Shown one piece after another: positions 26,754 to 34,846 of a stretch of DNA of 64,000 nucleotides; the stretch's first letter is position 1; every line of letters starts with the position of its first letter. Under the pieces are notes generated by a model. The model searched no databases. It saw only the letters and a list, made by a program, of their open reading frames with translations, and was not told where the DNA came from. The translations under genes and the position numbers were made by a program. This stretch comes from Variovorax boronicumulans. Its GTDB lineage: Bacteria; Pseudomonadota; Gammaproteobacteria; Burkholderiales; Burkholderiaceae_C. The stretch lies in contig NZ_JAAAFX010000009.1 of the NCBI RefSeq assembly GCF_019352895.1, forward strand, positions 638,764 through 702,763. Direction: 5' to 3'.

Positions 26754-27997
26754 TGAAATCGGACAACTTCACGCTCACGGTCAATGGCCGCGACTACGGC
26801 AAGCCGGCCCAGCCGGTGGTGGTGGTGTGCGTCGACGGCTGCGAGCCGGACTACATCACCCAGGCGATCCAGGCCGGTGTCGCGCCCTTCATGGCCCGGC
26901 TGCTCGACAAGGGGACATCGCTGCTCGGCGACTGCGTGGTGCCCAGCTTCACCAACCCGAACAACCTGTCGATCGTCACCGGCGCGCCGCCCTCGGTGCA
27001 CGGCATCTGCGGCAACTTCTTCCTCGACCCCGCGCTCGGCAAGGAAGTGATGATGAACGACCCGGCCTACCTGCGGGCCGGCACCATCCTGGCGGCCTTT
27101 TCCGATGCCGGCGCCAGCGTGGCCGTCGTCACCGCCAAGGACAAGCTGCGCACCTTGCTGGGCCACGGCATGCACGGCATCTGCTTCTCGGCCGAGAAGG
27201 CCGACCAGGCCACGCTCGCCAACGGCGGCATCGACGATGTGCTGGAACTGGTGGGCCGGCCGGTGCCCTCGGTCTACAGCGCCGAGCTGAGCGAGTTCGT
27301 GTTCGCCGCCGGCGTGCGGCTGATGGAGACGCGGCGGCCCGACCTGATGTACCTCTCGACCACCGACTACGTACAGCACAAGTGCGCCCCCGGCACCGAA
27401 GGCGCCAACGCCTTCTACGCGATGATGGACGGCTACCTCGCGCAGCTCGACGCGCTGGGCGCCGTGATCGCCATCACCGCCGACCACGGCATGAGCCCCA
27501 AGACCGATGCCGCCGGCCAGCCGCGCATCGTGTTCCTGCAGGAGGTGCTCGACGGCCTCGACGGCGGCCGCGCCAACCGCGTGATCCTGCCGATCACCGA
27601 CCCCTACGTCGTGCACCACGGCGCGCTCGGCTCCTTTGCCACCGTCTACCTGGCGCCCGGCGTCGACCGCGCCGCCACGGCCCGGGCCCTGCGCGGCGTG
27701 GTCGGCATCGAAGGGGTACTGACGCGCGAGGAGGCGGCCGAGCGCTTCGAGCTGCCGCCGGACCGCATCGGCGACCTGGTGGTGGTGTCGGACCACCTGA
27801 CCGTGCTGGGCACGCGCGCGGCCGAGCACGACCTGAGCGGCCTGACCGTGCCGCTGCGCTCGCACGGCGGCGTGTCGGAGCAGAAGGTGCCGCTGCTGTT
27901 CAACCGCCGGCTGCAGGGCGTCGACGCCACGCGCCGCCTGCGCAACTTCGACGTGTTCGACCTCGCGCTGAACCACGCGGTGCGCGTCCTCGCCTAG
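26753..27997 (+). CDS. phnA: Phosphonoacetate hydrolase
   Basis: The 414-residue enzyme belongs to the alkaline phosphatase superfamily. Visible metal and catalytic residues match PhnA: D28 in VDGCEPDY, the nucleophile T67 in PSFTNPNN, D and H in TTDYVQHK, D-H in TADHGMSP, and a late histidine in RSHGGVSEQ. It cleaves the C-P bond of phosphonoacetate to acetate and phosphate. Note that the unrelated E. coli protein also named PhnA is different. It follows phnE without a gap, which ties the transporter to this hydrolytic route rather than to C-P lyase. Confidence 0.9.
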   Translation: MKSDNFTLTVNGRDYGKPAQPVVVVCVDGCEPDYITQAIQAGVAPFMARLLDKGTSLLGDCVVPSFTNPNNLSIVTGAPPSVHGICGNFFLDPALGKEVMMNDPAYLRAGTILAAFSDAGASVAVVTAKDKLRTLLGHGMHGICFSAEKADQATLANGGIDDVLELVGRPVPSVYSAELSEFVFAAGVRLMETRRPDLMYLSTTDYVQHKCAPGTEGANAFYAMMDGYLAQLDALGAVIAITADHGMSPKTDAAGQPRIVFLQEVLDGLDGGRANRVILPITDPYVVHHGALGSFATVYLAPGVDRAATARALRGVVGIEGVLTREEAAERFELPPDRIGDLVVVSDHLTVLGTRAAEHDLSGLTVPLRSHGGVSEQKVPLLFNRRLQGVDATRRLRNFDVFDLALNHAVRVLA

Positions 27998-28005
27998 GAA
28001 TCCGC

Positions 28006-29112
28006 ATGAACGCCCATTACTTCAACCCCGTGCACAGCGTGTACGGGGCAGGGGCCCTGTCGTCCCTGCCGGAACTGCTCGACGGCCGCCGCGCCGCGGT
28101 GGTCACCTTCCCCGAGGCGCGCGCACTGGGCCTGGTGGCGCGGCTCGAGGCCGTGCTCGGCGACCGGCTGGCCTGCGTGATCGACTGCATCTCGCCCAAC
28201 CCCGACGTGCAGGAGCTGTCGCAGACCTACGAGGATTTCTGGCGCACCTGCGCCGAGGTCGAGGTGATCGTGGCCGTCGGCGGCGGCAGCGCCATCGACA
28301 CCGCCAAGGCGCTGATGGTGGCCGACGAGAGCGGCCGCTTCGATGCGCTGGTGAGCGGACTGGCCGGCGAGAAGCCCTTCACGCCGACGCGCTTCAAGCG
28401 CCTGATCGCGGTGCCGACCACGGCCGGCACCGGCAGCGAGGTGACGCCCTGGGCCACCATCTGGGACCGGGCGCGGCAGAAGAAGCACTCGCTGCACCTG
28501 CCGCAGACCTGGCCGGAGTACGCGGTGATCGACCCCGAGCTGATGCTCTCGCTGCCGGCCTCGGTCACCTTGCAGAGCGGGCTCGATGCGCTGTCGCATG
28601 CGCTGGAGTCGATCTGGAACGTCAACGCCAACCCGCTCTCCGACACCATGGCCTGCTCGGCCGTGCACGAGATCCTGGCGGTGCTGCCGGCGCTGATGCA
28701 GCAGCCGCAGGACCTGGGCCTGCGCGGACGCATGGCACTGGCCGCGCTGCAGGCCGGCATGGCCTTCTCCAACACCAAGACCGCGCTCGCGCATTCCATC
28801 TCCTACGAGATGACGCTGCGCTACGGCCTGCCGCACGGCATCGCCTGCTCCTTCTCGCTGCCGATGGTGCTGCGCAGCGCCATCGGCCAGCGGGCCGACC
28901 GCGACGCGGTGCTGGAGCGCGCGCTGGGCGCGCCGCTGGCCGAGGCGCCCGAACGTCTGGAACGCTTCATCGAGGGCCTGGGCGTCAAGACGCGCTTCGG
29001 CGACTACGGCGTCTCGGCGCAGGAAGCCCGGGCCATGGTGCTGCATGCGCAAGGCGGCGCACGCGGCAAGAACTTCATCGGTCGCCCCACCCCCACGGAG
29101 ACACTCACATGA
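28006..29112 (+). CDS. Iron-containing alcohol dehydrogenase of phosphonate catabolism
   Basis: The 368-residue protein is a group III Fe-ADH: nucleotide-binding GGGSAIDTAK, a TAGTGSEVT motif, and metal ligands D and H in QSGLDALSHALE plus two histidines in ALAHSISYE and GLPHGIACS. Enzymes of this subgroup recur in phosphonate clusters. Here it sits between phosphonoacetate hydrolase and phosphonoacetaldehyde dehydrogenase, so the likely reaction is interconversion of 2-hydroxyethylphosphonate and phosphonoacetaldehyde (inference). It overlaps phnY by four bases. Confidence 0.8.
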   Translation: MNAHYFNPVHSVYGAGALSSLPELLDGRRAAVVTFPEARALGLVARLEAVLGDRLACVIDCISPNPDVQELSQTYEDFWRTCAEVEVIVAVGGGSAIDTAKALMVADESGRFDALVSGLAGEKPFTPTRFKRLIAVPTTAGTGSEVTPWATIWDRARQKKHSLHLPQTWPEYAVIDPELMLSLPASVTLQSGLDALSHALESIWNVNANPLSDTMACSAVHEILAVLPALMQQPQDLGLRGRMALAALQAGMAFSNTKTALAHSISYEMTLRYGLPHGIACSFSLPMVLRSAIGQRADRDAVLERALGAPLAEAPERLERFIEGLGVKTRFGDYGVSAQEARAMVLHAQGGARGKNFIGRPTPTETLT

Positions 29113-30563
29113 ACGCACGACTGCCCTTGAAGGACAGCCCGGATTTCCGCGCCGAGACCCTGCGCATCGGCGGCGAGCGCGTGGCGCGCGAACGCACCCT
29201 GGACGTGGTGAACCCGTTCACCCGCGAGCGGGTCGGCACGGTGCCGCTCGCCAGCCTGGACGACGTGCGCCACGCCTACCGTATCGCGCATGCGTTCCGC
29301 CCGCGGCTCTCGCGCTACGAGCGCTCGGCCATCCTGCAGCGCGCGTCGGTGATTCTGCGCGAGCGTGCCCACGAGGCCTCGCGGCTGATCACGCTGGAGT
29401 CGGGCCTGTGCGTGAAGGACTCGATGTACGAGATCGGCCGTGTGGCCGACGTGCTGGTGTTCGGCGCCAACGAGGCGCTGCGCGACGATGGGCAGGTGTT
29501 CTCCTGCGACCTCACGCCGCACGGCAAGCGGCGCAAGGTCATCACGATGCGTGAGCCGCTGCAGGGCGTGATCACCGCGATCACGCCGTTCAACCACCCG
29601 ATGAACCAGGTCGCGCACAAGGTGGTGCCCAGCATCGCGACCAATAACCGCATGGTGCTCAAGCCGTCGGAGAAGGTGCCGCTGTCGGCCTATTTCCTGG
29701 CCGACGTGCTCTACGAGGCGGGCCTGCCGCCCGAGATGTTCCAGGTGCTCACCGGCGACCCGCGCGAGATCGCCGACGAGATGCTGACCAACGCGCAGGT
29801 CGACCTGATCACCTTCACCGGCGGCGTGCCGATCGGCAAGTACATCGCGAACAAGGCCGGCTACCGCCGCATCGTGCTCGAGCTCGGCGGCAACGACCCG
29901 CTGATCGTGATGGAGGACGCCGACCTCGAACGCGCGTCCGACCTTGCGGTGCAGGGCTCGTACAAGAACTCGGGCCAGCGCTGCACCGCGGTCAAGCGGA
30001 TGCTGGTGCAGGCCTCGGTGGCTGAGCGCTTCACCGAGCTGGTGGTCGAGAAGACACTGCGCTGGAAGCACGGCGACCCCAGCGACCCGTCGATGGACAT
30101 GGGCACGGTGATCGACGAACAGGCGGCCCGCCATTTCGAGGCGCTGGTCGACGAGGCCGTGGCGCAGGGCGCGCGCGTGCTGGCCGGCCACCGGCGCGAG
30201 GGCGCCTTGTACGCACCGACCGTGCTCGACCGGGTGCGGCCCGAGATGACGCTGGTGCGCGAGGAGACCTTCGGGCCGGTGTCGCCGATCCTGACCTTCC
30301 GCGACATCGACGAGGCCATCGCGATCTCGAACGGCACGGCCTACGGCCTGTCCTCGGGCATCTGCACCGACCGCATGGACCATGCGACGCGCTTCGCGCA
30401 GGAGCTGAACGTGGGCACGGTGAACGTCTGGGAGGTGCCCGGCTATCGGATCGAGCTCACGCCCTTCGGCGGCATCAAGGACTCGGGCCTGGGCTACAAG
30501 GAGGGCGTGCAGGAAGCGATGAAGTCCTTCTGCAACGGCAAGACCTTCACGATGCCCTGGTAA
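29109..30563 (+). CDS. phnY: Phosphonoacetaldehyde dehydrogenase
   Basis: The 484-residue aldehyde dehydrogenase has the NAD-binding FTGGVPIGK motif, the general base glutamate in LELGGNDP and the catalytic cysteine in NSGQRCTAV. In a cluster with phnA the expected reaction is NAD-dependent oxidation of phosphonoacetaldehyde to phosphonoacetate, the PhnA substrate. The symbol phnY is used as in Sinorhizobium; it should not be confused with the dioxygenase PhnY*. It is the last gene of the operon and is followed by a terminator. Confidence 0.85.
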   Translation: MNARLPLKDSPDFRAETLRIGGERVARERTLDVVNPFTRERVGTVPLASLDDVRHAYRIAHAFRPRLSRYERSAILQRASVILRERAHEASRLITLESGLCVKDSMYEIGRVADVLVFGANEALRDDGQVFSCDLTPHGKRRKVITMREPLQGVITAITPFNHPMNQVAHKVVPSIATNNRMVLKPSEKVPLSAYFLADVLYEAGLPPEMFQVLTGDPREIADEMLTNAQVDLITFTGGVPIGKYIANKAGYRRIVLELGGNDPLIVMEDADLERASDLAVQGSYKNSGQRCTAVKRMLVQASVAERFTELVVEKTLRWKHGDPSDPSMDMGTVIDEQAARHFEALVDEAVAQGARVLAGHRREGALYAPTVLDRVRPEMTLVREETFGPVSPILTFRDIDEAIAISNGTAYGLSSGICTDRMDHATRFAQELNVGTVNVWEVPGYRIELTPFGGIKDSGLGYKEGVQEAMKSFCNGKTFTMPW

Positions 30564-30582
30564 GGCGGCATCGTCGATGGTG

Positions 30583-30615
30583 AAGGCCGGGGCGCAAGGC
30601 GCTCCCGGCCTTTTT
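30583..30615 (+). terminator. Rho-independent terminator of the phosphonate operon
   Basis: AAGGCCGGG pairs with CCCGGCCTT around a loop that can itself pair (GCGC with GCGC); a T run follows. It lies 20 bases after phnY and just before the convergent Bug-type gene. Confidence 0.85.
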
Positions 30616-30623
30616 CCATGCGC

Positions 30624-31643
30624 TCAGATCTTGATCCCGTTCTTCTGGATCAGCTGGCCGAAGTACTCGTGGTCCCGCTTCATGGCGCGCTCGAAATCGG
30701 GCGCATCGAGGTAGGCCAGGCCCAGGTTGAGCTTGGCCAGGCTGTCCTTGAAGCCCTGCTCCTCGACGGCCTGTCGCGCGGTGGCGCGCAGCATGTCGAT
30801 CACGGGCCTGGGCGTGCCCCTGGGCGCGGCCAGCCCGCGCCAGGTGCCCAGCGCCAGGTCGATCCTGCGTTCCTTGAAGGTCGGCACGTTGCCGAAGGCC
30901 GGGATGCGTTGGTCGGCCATGATGCCCAGCATCTTGAGCTTGCCGCCCAGCACATGCGTGCCCACCTCGGCCGGGCTCACGTCGAGCGCGTCGATGTGGC
31001 CGCCCAGCAGCGCGATCACGGCCGGCGCGGCGCCGGAGTAGGGCACGTGGTTGAACTTCACGCCGGCCTGGTCCTCGAGCCCGATGGCCGAGAGGTGGTA
31101 GACCGAGCCGGTGCCCGCATTGCCGAGCTTGACCTCGCCGGGCTGCTTGCGGGCCGCGGCCAGGAACTCCTCGAGGGTGTTCCACGGCGCGTCGGCGCGC
31201 ACGGTGATCGCGGCCGGGTCGGCATTGAGGCGCGCGATCGGCTCGAATTTCGTGTAGTCGAACTTGGCCAGGCCCAGGTTGGGCAGCGTCGTGACCTCGG
31301 CGATCACCATGCACAGCTTGTAGCCGTCGGCGCGGCTGGCCAGCACGTCGTTCATGCCGATCGCGCCGCTGGCGCCGGGGCGGTTGTTGACCACGATGGG
31401 CTGCGGGAACAGCTTGCGGGTCGCTTCGGCGAAGGCGCGCGCCAGTGCATCGGTGCCGCCACCGGCCGAAGCCGGCACCACGAGTTCGACCGGCTTGCCC
31501 GGGTAGGTCTCGGCCAGCGCCGGCCAGGAAAGGGGCAGGGCGGCGGCGCCCATGCATTGCAGCAGGCGGCGTCGGCGCCGGTCGTGCGGCTCTGATCCCG
31601 CGATCGATGCCGTGGCGTGGGGGGCTGGGTTGTTGGCGCTCAT
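30624..31643 (-). CDS. Bug-type (TctC) solute-binding protein
   Basis: The 339-residue protein has an N-terminal Arg-rich signal with a hydrophobic core ending in PALA, then the Bug signatures YPGKPVELVVP, GGGTDALAR and NNRPGASGAIG. Bug proteins bind carboxylates or other small molecules in the periplasm; they are expanded in Burkholderiales, mostly without their own TctA/TctB membrane genes, as here. It is the last gene of a probable operon with the GntR regulator and the DHDPS-family enzyme, so the ligand is perhaps the acid handled by that enzyme. Confidence 0.85.
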   Translation of the reverse strand: MSANNPAPHATASIAGSEPHDRRRRRLLQCMGAAALPLSWPALAETYPGKPVELVVPASAGGGTDALARAFAEATRKLFPQPIVVNNRPGASGAIGMNDVLASRADGYKLCMVIAEVTTLPNLGLAKFDYTKFEPIARLNADPAAITVRADAPWNTLEEFLAAARKQPGEVKLGNAGTGSVYHLSAIGLEDQAGVKFNHVPYSGAAPAVIALLGGHIDALDVSPAEVGTHVLGGKLKMLGIMADQRIPAFGNVPTFKERRIDLALGTWRGLAAPRGTPRPVIDMLRATARQAVEEQGFKDSLAKLNLGLAYLDAPDFERAMKRDHEYFGQLIQKNGIKI

Positions 31644-31709
31644 GGTTGTCTCGTGCTGTTGTTTTGGATGGAGAGGGCTGGGGAAAAGAGGGCCGTGCGC
31701 GCAGTGGCG

Positions 31710-32423
31710 TCAGGCGAAATTCCGTCGGTAGGTGTCCTCGAGCAACTTCGTGGCGGCCCTGGCCGCGGCCTCGGGCTTGCGTTGCTCGATCGCGCGGAAG
31801 ATGGCGGCGTGCATCGCCATCGAGTGGCCCATGCCGCCGAATTCCTCGAAGGTCTTGGGCACGCTGACCTCCAGCGCCGCGCGGATCACCGAGGCCACCG
31901 GCATCAGGAAGCGGTTGTGGGCCGCGGCGATCACCTGCAGGTGGAAGTCGATGTCGGCCTCCATGGCGCGCTGCGCACCCAGGCGCTCGTCGCCCATGGC
32001 CTGCAGCGCCGTGCCGATCCGCGCCAGGTCCTCGGGCGTCGCGCGCTCTGCCGCGAGCCGGGCGGCCATCGGTTCGATGGCCAGACGGATCTCGAACAGC
32101 TCCTGCGCCAGCGCGCCCGGCGCACCGGTTTCGCCATGCCAGGCCATCACCGTCGGGTCGAGCGTGTTCCAGTGCGCCCGCGCACGCACCCGCGTGCCGA
32201 TGCGCTGCTTCGCTTCGATGAAGCCGTTGCTGGCCAGCACCGCCAGGGCTTCGCGCAGCGTGGTGCGGCTGACTTGCAGTTCGGCCAGCAGCTCGAGTTC
32301 CTTGGGTAGGGTGTCGCCGGGCTGGAGTTCGCCCTGCAGGATGCGGCGCCCGATCCGGCCCGCAATCTGTGCCGGCAGGCCGCGCTCCAGCTCGCGGGGG
32401 CCGTCGTCGCCCGGGAGCTTCAT
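31710..32423 (-). CDS. GntR-family regulator, FadR/FCD subfamily
   Basis: The 237-residue protein has a winged helix with the LPKELELLAELQVSRTTLRE recognition segment and an all-helical FCD domain with the metal-binding pattern FHLQVIAAAHN plus a later histidine in MHAAIFRAI. FCD regulators sense small carboxylates. Its start overlaps the stop of the DHDPS-family gene (ATGA), so it is probably autoregulated together with that enzyme and the Bug protein. Confidence 0.85.
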   Translation of the reverse strand: MKLPGDDGPRELERGLPAQIAGRIGRRILQGELQPGDTLPKELELLAELQVSRTTLREALAVLASNGFIEAKQRIGTRVRARAHWNTLDPTVMAWHGETGAPGALAQELFEIRLAIEPMAARLAAERATPEDLARIGTALQAMGDERLGAQRAMEADIDFHLQVIAAAHNRFLMPVASVIRAALEVSVPKTFEEFGGMGHSMAMHAAIFRAIEQRKPEAAARAATKLLEDTYRRNFA

Positions 32424-33343
32424 GCGGCAGCCGATCGCCGGTCGACCAGCGGGCCGAGCGCCGCGGCGAAGCGCGCCACCATCGCCTCGCCAGCGGCCAC
32501 GGGCTGCTGCGCGGGCGCACGGTCGTGGGTCGCGATGCCCGCGCGCGCGCCGAACAGGCGCTTGCCGTAGCAGAGGAAGTTCTCGATGCCCTGCATGACG
32601 AAGACCACCGCCGGCAGCATGGCCTGGTAGGCGCGTTCGGCGGCCGGCTCGTCGCAGCGGCGAAAGGCTTCGTAGGCCGCAACCGCATGGTCGATGCAAT
32701 CGGGCGCGAGGATCATGCCGCGGCAGCCGGCACGCAGGTTGTCGATCAGCTCCAGCCCCCCGCGTCCGTTGAAGACGGGCACGCGGCCTGCGGTCCGCTC
32801 GATCAGTCCGGCGATCTCGACCACCGAGCCTTCGCCCTTGAGCAGCCGGATGTTCGGATGCTGCGTCACCAGGTCCCGGATCTCGTCCGCACTGAGCCCG
32901 CGCCCGAAGAAGGCGGGCGCATTCTGGATCGCCACGGGAAGGCTGGTCGCGTCGGCGACGCGGCCGAAGAAGCGGATGTACTCCGAGGCCGCGAACGCGC
33001 CCGCCGCGGGCGGCTGCAGGATCACCCAGTCGGCGCCGACCGATTCGGCGTGGCGCACCTGCGAGAGCTGCTCCGCCACCGAGGACCCGAAGATGGTGAG
33101 GGCCAGCGGCACGGCACCGGCCGTGTCCTCGGCGACCCAGTCCATCACCGTGCGGCGTTCGCCCTCGGTCAGCTTCGCCACCTCGGTCGCGAGCCCCAGC
33201 GCCGACATGCCATGCACGCCGCAGGCCAGGCAGGCCTGGACCTGGCGCCGCATGGCCGCCCGGTCGAGCTTCTCGTCGGCGTCGTAGAGCGCATAGAGGA
33301 TGGCGTGGATGCCGTGAAAGCTGTCGGGGGGGAATTTCGGCAT
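32420..33343 (-). CDS. Dihydrodipicolinate synthase/N-acetylneuraminate lyase family protein
   Basis: The 307-residue TIM-barrel protein fits the DapA/NanA superfamily: ALYDADEKLD near the N-terminus, a GVHGMSALGLATEV segment corresponding to the GTTGE region, and the Schiff-base lysine in IRLLKGEGS. The usual PYYxxP tyrosine motif is not obvious; the equivalent region reads QPPAAGAFAASEYI. It is therefore unlikely to be true DapA and more likely a catabolic aldolase or dehydratase for a keto-acid. It is probably the first gene of an operon with a GntR regulator and a Bug protein. Confidence 0.75.
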   Translation of the reverse strand: MPKFPPDSFHGIHAILYALYDADEKLDRAAMRRQVQACLACGVHGMSALGLATEVAKLTEGERRTVMDWVAEDTAGAVPLALTIFGSSVAEQLSQVRHAESVGADWVILQPPAAGAFAASEYIRFFGRVADATSLPVAIQNAPAFFGRGLSADEIRDLVTQHPNIRLLKGEGSVVEIAGLIERTAGRVPVFNGRGGLELIDNLRAGCRGMILAPDCIDHAVAAYEAFRRCDEPAAERAYQAMLPAVVFVMQGIENFLCYGKRLFGARAGIATHDRAPAQQPVAAGEAMVARFAAALGPLVDRRSAAA

Positions 33344-33380
33344 GGGTGGGCCCGGTTCGGATCGGTGATCTGTATCTGCG

Positions 33381-33409
33381 AATAAATAATATTATCGGAG
33401 TTATTAGCC
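33381..33409 (-). promoter_or_regulatory. AT-rich promoter/operator region of the DHDPS-GntR-Bug operon
   Basis: A short AT-rich island in otherwise GC-rich DNA lies about 40-65 bases upstream of the DHDPS-family start. It contains the perfect palindrome ATAATATTAT (33386-33395) and TAATAACT-like sequence. It probably includes the -10 region and perhaps the GntR operator. Confidence 0.45.
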
Positions 33410-33443
33410 AAAGGGAAGCGCCGCAGCCGATGCGTCGGCGCAC

Positions 33444-34271
33444 TCACAGCGCAACCGGCGGCTCGGCGCGATAGGCGCGATGGAGCAGGTCGACGAAGGC
33501 CGGCGCCGGCGGCATCTCGACGCCGCCGATCTGCCGCACCGCGATGCCCGGCGACCAGGAGTTCATGACCACGGCACCCGCGAGTGACTGCAGGTCCTGC
33601 GCGCGGATCTCGCGCTGCGTCTGCGGAACGCCCATGCGTTCCAGCTGCCGCATGAGGATGCCCAGGCTGGTGCCCCGCAGCATCTCGGCCTCGGGCCAGA
33701 CCACGCGCTGGCCGTCCCAGAACGCGAGGTTCCAGATCGAGCCTTCGCTGAGGCGGCCCTGCCGGTCGACGAAGGCCGCGTCGTCGAAACCCGCAGCGAC
33801 GGCTTCGCGCAGGAACCAGGTCTTGGCGACCTCTCCGACGTGCTTGATCCGCGGCAGCGTTCGTTCGTGCGCGAACGTGGCCAGGCGGAGCGGCCCGGCG
33901 GGGCCCGACGAAGCGGGCAGGGCGCGCACGAGGATCTGCGGCACGGCTTCGGGGCCGGCCACCGTGAACTCTCCGGCCGGGGAGTAGACCGTGGCGGTCA
34001 GCGAGAAGTCGTCGGGGGCGAAGGGCCGCACCGCGCGCAGCGCCGTGCGCACGTCGTCGTCTGGCAGGGCGTGGCCGAACAAGGCCAGCGAAGCCGTCCG
34101 CAGTCGTTGCAGGTGCAGGTCCAGCCCGCGGACTGCCCCGCTGCGCACCTGCATCGCGGTGAAGTGCGCATAGCCCGCGAAGGCGAGCGGCGCCAGTTCC
34201 TCGGCCGAGGCCGGCCGGCCGTTGCGCAGGGCCGTGGCGGCCTGCCGTTCTTCATGGTCTGCATCGATCAT
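33444..34271 (-). CDS. Class IV aminotransferase-like PLP enzyme
   Basis: The 275-residue protein resembles class IV PLP enzymes (branched-chain aminotransferase, aminodeoxychorismate lyase). Visible are a lysine-containing LPRIKHVGEVAKT segment, the DDAAFVDRQGRLSEGSIWNLAFWD block and the EMLRGTSLGIL phosphate-binding region. The substrate is not predictable. ATG 34271 is chosen; ATG 34289 in frame is possible. It is divergent from a MerR gene and its promoter carries a MerR-type operator, so it is probably the main target of that regulator. Confidence 0.75.
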   Translation of the reverse strand: MIDADHEERQAATALRNGRPASAEELAPLAFAGYAHFTAMQVRSGAVRGLDLHLQRLRTASLALFGHALPDDDVRTALRAVRPFAPDDFSLTATVYSPAGEFTVAGPEAVPQILVRALPASSGPAGPLRLATFAHERTLPRIKHVGEVAKTWFLREAVAAGFDDAAFVDRQGRLSEGSIWNLAFWDGQRVVWPEAEMLRGTSLGILMRQLERMGVPQTQREIRAQDLQSLAGAVVMNSWSPGIAVRQIGGVEMPPAPAFVDLLHRAYRAEPPVAL

Positions 34272-34306
34272 CTTCAAGCACCTTTTCATCAGGAGCTCGA
34301 GGCTAA

Positions 34307-34328
34307 ACTTTGACAGTGCTGTCAGAGT
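34307..34328. promoter_or_regulatory. MerR-type operator within a long-spacer promoter
   Basis: ACTTTGACAG-TG-CTGTCAGAGT is a 22-base dyad with one mismatch between arms. On the minus strand a -35 element TTGACT (34331-34326) lies 19 bases before a weak -10 near 34306-34301, the stretched spacing used by MerR-family regulators. It would drive the class IV aminotransferase-like gene. Confidence 0.6.
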
Positions 34329-34352
34329 CAAGTGGCTCGAAGGAAGACATCG

Positions 34353-34730
34353 ATGCGGATCGGAGAACTCGCGCGCCGTGCCGGCGTGAGCGAAAGAATG
34401 CTGCGTTACTACGAGCAGGCCGGCCTGCTGCGGCCCGCGCGCACGGACGCCGGCTACCGGGACTACGGCGACGCCGAACTCGAGGCCGCGCGGCGCATCC
34501 GCCTGCTCAGCGCCTCGGGCCTGAAGATCGAGGCCATCCGCGTGCTGCTGCCCTGCATGGTCGACGGTCCGGATGTGTTCATGCCCTGCGACGAGATTCG
34601 CGCGACGCTGCACCAGGAGGTCGAGAAGCTCGACGAGAAGCTGCGCGGCCTGCGGGAGAGCCGGCGCATCGTGGCGAGTTTCCTGAAGGGGCTGGATGCG
34701 GCGCCTCGGGTGACGGAGACCGCGTCGTAG
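34353..34730 (+). CDS. MerR-family regulator
   Basis: The 125-residue protein starts with the MerR DNA-binding signature MRIGELARRAGVSERMLRYYE, then a dimerisation coiled coil. Two cysteines (LPCM and MPCD, 12 apart) lie between them, but the surrounding sequence is that of generic MerR proteins of unknown ligand rather than of metal sensors. AAGGAA lies eight bases before ATG 34353. It probably binds the dyad at 34307-34328 and controls the divergent aminotransferase-like gene. Confidence 0.8.
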   Translation: MRIGELARRAGVSERMLRYYEQAGLLRPARTDAGYRDYGDAELEAARRIRLLSASGLKIEAIRVLLPCMVDGPDVFMPCDEIRATLHQEVEKLDEKLRGLRESRRIVASFLKGLDAAPRVTETAS

Positions 34731-34761
34731 CGCGGGCCGCATTGCTTTGGCCAAGGAGCCA

Positions 34762-34804
34762 CGTTTCACTGTCAATCGGCCTTTCTGCCTTTTGCAGTGA
34801 AACG
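34762..34804. repeat. Inverted repeat between convergent genes
   Basis: CGTTTCACTG and CAGTGAAACG are perfect 10-base inverted arms separated by 23 bases. They lie between the ends of the convergent merR and CoA-ligase genes. A hairpin with weak bidirectional termination is the simplest reading; the T run is poor. Confidence 0.5.
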
Positions 34805-34846
34805 CTTTTCAAATCAACAGCTTGGATGGTGCGCACCCCAGTCTTG

